Shown here piece after piece: positions 61,231 through 64,000 of a stretch of 64,000 nucleotides of DNA (the first letter of the stretch is position 1; each line of letters opens with the position of its first letter). Below the pieces are notes generated by a model, which was not told the origin of the DNA, searched no databases, and was given only the letters and a program-made list of their open reading frames with translations. Origin of the DNA: Paenibacillus xylanexedens (lineage in GTDB: Bacteria > Bacillota > Bacilli > Paenibacillales > Paenibacillaceae); contig NZ_CP018620.1 in NCBI RefSeq assembly GCF_001908275.1, positions 1,984,001 through 2,048,000 of the forward strand, written 5' to 3'. The translations under genes were made by a program, and so were the position numbers.

Positions 61231-62835
61231 TTAACTTCCAATAACTTTCCAGTTATTCGGCTGTTCAACCGTTAACGGTTGGTGTCTGCGAATATAATCC
61301 TCCACCAGTGCGGCCATGTCCGTGGCACCTTCGTGCAGTACCTTTTTGCCCGGATACATTGCATAATCCCCGCCGCCAGCAGCGCGGTAGCTGTTCATCA
61401 CGACAGAGTACATGCCATTCATGTCCATTGGCTTGCCTTCATGTTCCAACTTCACAACTCGACTGCCTACAGGTTGGGAGATATCCAGCTCGTATTCCAT
61501 GCCAGCCCACATATCGTAATTATAATGTTGGGGTTTGGGCTCCATATAAGCTGGATTGACTGCCACCTCACCAGAAGCATTCACTTCAAAGTAACGTGCC
61601 GTTTGTTCCAGTGCCTCCCGGATATCCTGACCACTCAGCTCCAGCACCGTCAGAGTATTAGGATAGATGAAGTTGGATAACACGTCCCGAACGGTGATAT
61701 GACTCCCGAAACCGCGAGCTTCTTCACTCAGCATGGCGGTATTGGAGAGCTGCGCTCCAGTCGCTTCCATCTGCACTTGATGTACAAAAGCAATGAATGG
61801 ATGTGCCTTGAGTCGCAGAGCCGTAGCATTGGTGATGGATAAATCCCCAGCCACCTCGCCAATGGGTTGATCAAGCCATGCTTGTGCCTCAGTTTCCAGC
61901 TCTTCCGTCAGTTTCATGACGGTTGCATCAGGTTCAACCTCATGATGTTCATCCAGAAGTAACAACCGAGCCTGTTTATCTGTAATCTGCCACTTGCCGC
62001 CCGATGATTGTTCCAACTGAACGGTTACATGCCCCGCACCATTTCCACTGAATCCCGGCTGAATGACGGTTACACCATGAATATTAGCGATAAGTTGACG
62101 ATGCTGATGTCCGGTAAGCAACACATCGATGCCTTTGATGTCCCGGCAGATGGCATAGCCTTGATTTTCTCCAGTTAACCGTTCGGTGGGCTCGCCTGTC
62201 TCCAGATCACTCTCAAATCCGCCGTGATAACTCACAACCATTACATCTGGTTGTTCATGCTCGCGTATATAGCTAACCCATGTACGAATGGTCTCCAAGG
62301 CATCAAGGAACTGTAACCCCTCAATATTTTTTGGATGCTCCCAGTTCGGTATGTAGTGCGTAGTTGCGCCCAACAGGGCTACTTTGACACCCGTAGATAA
62401 GGTTTTGATTAGATACGGAGGACCGAAGGCAGGTACGTCTGGTTGCTCATCTTTTACAATATTGGCAGACAGCCAAGGGAAATTGGAAGCTTCAACTGCT
62501 CCGCGCAACAGATTCTGACCATAGTTAAACTCGTGATTTCCCATCACCGCTGTATCATAACCGAGTTCATTCAGTACTGTAATGAATGGATGCACTTCGT
62601 TTTTGGAAACCTGTGAAGCTGCATAGGAGGCCAAGGGTGATCCTTGCAGCAGATCCCCGTTATCCACCAGCATCAATTCAGGTGAACGTTCACGTTCCTT
62701 ACGAATCAGGGAAGCCAGCAGGGCAAGCCCAGCCGGGCGGTAGGCATTGGTATTGTAATGAATGGGACGGATCGCCCCGTGCAGATCACTGGTATACAGA
62801 ATATCGAAGCTTGCCGTATGGTTTGTGGATGTCAT
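61231..62835 (-). CDS. 5'-nucleotidase / 2',3'-cyclic phosphodiesterase family enzyme, cytoplasmic
   Basis: 534 residues from the ATG at 62835 (GAGGAG 8 nt upstream; an in-frame start at 62961 has no site). Metallophosphatase domain with all motifs: ILYTSDLHG, DNGDLLQG, MGNHEFNYG, SYHGGFESD and LTGHQHRQL. The C-terminal 5'-nucleotidase domain follows (NTLTVLELSGQDIREAL, NSYRAAGGGDYAMY). Many relatives are secreted; this one has no signal peptide, like YunD of B. subtilis. It probably hydrolyses nucleotides or cyclic nucleotides inside the cell. Confidence 0.9.
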   Translation of the reverse strand: MTSTNHTASFDILYTSDLHGAIRPIHYNTNAYRPAGLALLASLIRKERERSPELMLVDNGDLLQGSPLASYAASQVSKNEVHPFITVLNELGYDTAVMGNHEFNYGQNLLRGAVEASNFPWLSANIVKDEQPDVPAFGPPYLIKTLSTGVKVALLGATTHYIPNWEHPKNIEGLQFLDALETIRTWVSYIREHEQPDVMVVSYHGGFESDLETGEPTERLTGENQGYAICRDIKGIDVLLTGHQHRQLIANIHGVTVIQPGFSGNGAGHVTVQLEQSSGGKWQITDKQARLLLLDEHHEVEPDATVMKLTEELETEAQAWLDQPIGEVAGDLSITNATALRLKAHPFIAFVHQVQMEATGAQLSNTAMLSEEARGFGSHITVRDVLSNFIYPNTLTVLELSGQDIREALEQTARYFEVNASGEVAVNPAYMEPKPQHYNYDMWAGMEYELDISQPVGSRVVKLEHEGKPMDMNGMYSVVMNSYRAAGGGDYAMYPGKKVLHEGATDMAALVEDYIRRHQPLTVEQPNNWKVIGS

Positions 62836-63108
62836 TTTACAATCTCCTCTAATATATAAGTTCAGATATATGGAATTACTATAAAACGGAGAAGAATGAA
62901 TAACCTGAAGAACCGAAGTATACGCCGTTATCTCCGATGTTCTTCTTATATCTTCAACCATAATGAGCCTATTCTAACAGATACAAGTCGCGCTGACAGC
63001 CTGACAGGAAACTTTACAAAACTCCAAATTTCGTTTCACATCGCGCTAATATTTGGCAACTATAGTAGATAAGTACTGAAAAATAGAAACTCTTTGGAGG
63101 GTGTTCGT

Positions 63109-64000
63109 TTGAAGAAGTCTGCTTTATTTTTACCATTGTTGATTTTGGTTCTGTTTCTGAGTGCTTGTGGGTCTAGCAGTAGTACAACAGGTTCGGCTAA
63201 CGGGGATAATGCGAGTTCTAATGCATCCGGTACGTCTACGGCAGAGACAGAGAAAGCTGTCGAAGGTTATGTGCCAACTGAATTGACGGTTCAATTTGTT
63301 CCTTCCCAGAACGCAGATACGCTTGAAGCCAAAGCGAAACCGCTGGAGAAGTTGCTTGGTGACAAACTGGGCATTCCGGTAAAAGTTAGCGTATCCACCG
63401 ACTACAACACAATTATTGAAGCAATGGCTTCCAACAAAGTAGACGTAGGTTTCTTGCCTCCGACAGCTTATGTACTGGCTAAAGAAAAAGGCGCTGCGCA
63501 GGTTATTTTGCAAGCACAACGTTTCGGTGTAAATGATGAGACAGGTGCTCCAACCGAAGAGTTGGCGGATTCCTATAAATCCATGTTCATTGTAAAAAAA
63601 GATTCGCCGATTCAATCCATCGAAGATCTTAAAGGTAAAAAAGTCGCTTACCAAAACGTAACGTCTTCCGCAGGCTATGTATGGCCAGCAGGTCTGTTGC
63701 TGGACAGAGGCATTGATCCATTAAAAGATGTAACACCTGTAACGTTGAAAGGTCATGACCAAGGTGTTATCGCTGTATTAAACGGTGACGTTGATGCAGC
63801 AGCTATTTTCCAAGATGCCCGCAACACGGTAGCCAAAGACTATCCGACTGTATTTGAAGATACACGAGTACTGGCGTTCACTGAGCCTATTCCTAACGAT
63901 ACCATTGCCGTTCGTACAGACATGAATGCAGATTGGACTGCGAAGATCAAACAAGCCTTCATCGATATCGGTAAAGATACTGAAGGTCACCAGATCATCA
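63109..64000 (+). CDS. phnD: PhnD-like phosphonate/phosphite ABC transporter binding lipoprotein (3' end outside window)
   Basis: 297 codons to the window end, no stop reached. It starts at a TTG with GGAGG 8 nt upstream. Lipobox LSACG, a Ser/Thr/Asn-rich spacer, then the PhnD domain: LTVQFVPSQNADTLEAKAK, VDVGFLPPTAYVLAKEKGA, IEDLKGKKVAYQNVTSSAGYV and ALLNGDVDAA-like VLNGDVDAAAIFQDA. It binds phosphonate, phosphite or a related oxyanion outside the cell for an ABC importer expected downstream. Confidence 0.85.
   Translation, partial: MKKSALFLPLLILVLFLSACGSSSSTTGSANGDNASSNASGTSTAETEKAVEGYVPTELTVQFVPSQNADTLEAKAKPLEKLLGDKLGIPVKVSVSTDYNTIIEAMASNKVDVGFLPPTAYVLAKEKGAAQVILQAQRFGVNDETGAPTEELADSYKSMFIVKKDSPIQSIEDLKGKKVAYQNVTSSAGYVWPAGLLLDRGIDPLKDVTPVTLKGHDQGVIAVLNGDVDAAAIFQDARNTVAKDYPTVFEDTRVLAFTEPIPNDTIAVRTDMNADWTAKIKQAFIDIGKDTEGHQII

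Overview
The window looks like chromosomal DNA of a spore-forming, low-to-mid-GC Gram-positive of the Paenibacillus type. Pointers are a ger-type spore germination operon, collagen-like surface proteins with DUF4183 domains, strong AGGAGG ribosome sites, frequent TTG/GTG starts, many small lipoproteins and a SigW-like promoter. This assignment is inferred from gene content; no rRNA or tRNA gene was seen.

Layout. 1-3.4 kb: the end of a staphyloferrin-B-like siderophore operon (sbnG-like, sbnH-like, IucA/IucC synthetase). 3.5-12.9 kb: a diverged direct repeat around a small unknown gene, a large GH2 beta-galactosidase, a secreted RCC1-repeat protein, small lipoproteins, and a collagen-like protein followed by a small DUF4183 protein. 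13.1-30.1 kb: an accessory island, much of it AT-rich. It holds two WXG100-headed toxins (one with a PD-(D/E)XK-type nuclease tail, one with an EndoU tail), each followed by immunity-like genes; a DUF3427-type PLD/DEAD helicase; a tight three-gene unit of two ParB-like proteins and a Dam-type adenine methyltransferase; a controller-like XRE regulator; a HEPN-like protein; helicase gene debris; and an unknown secreted protein. 30.2-33.3 kb: MerR regulator, DUF2268 metallopeptidase and MFS exporter on the minus strand. 33.5-36.9 kb: galactokinase and small membrane or lipoproteins. 37-40.7 kb: spore germination operon in the order B-A-C. 40.9-44 kb: beta-hydroxyacid dehydrogenase, NERD protein, lipoprotein.

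44.1-56.5 kb is one stress locus: a perfect SigW-type promoter, a TerB-like protein, three TerD proteins and a TerD-TerA fusion, then after a terminator the Ter-linked biosynthetic module (TIM-barrel C-C lyase, PRTase/TRSP, StiP-PELOTA, HAD phosphatase, ATP-grasp), then a TelA helper pair. 56.9-64 kb: a heterodimeric ABC exporter, a small membrane protein, a cytoplasmic 5'-nucleotidase-like enzyme and the start of a PhnD-like binding lipoprotein.

The best candidate for an undescribed system is 19.9-25.1 kb: ParB-like / ParB-like / adenine methyltransferase with a C-protein-like regulator and a HEPN-like gene across a palindromic intergenic region. The two ParB-like proteins have different middles but share a related C-terminal domain. 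Together with the flanking toxin modules and helicase remnants this suggests a methylation-linked defence or conflict system. That function is inferred from domains and context only.
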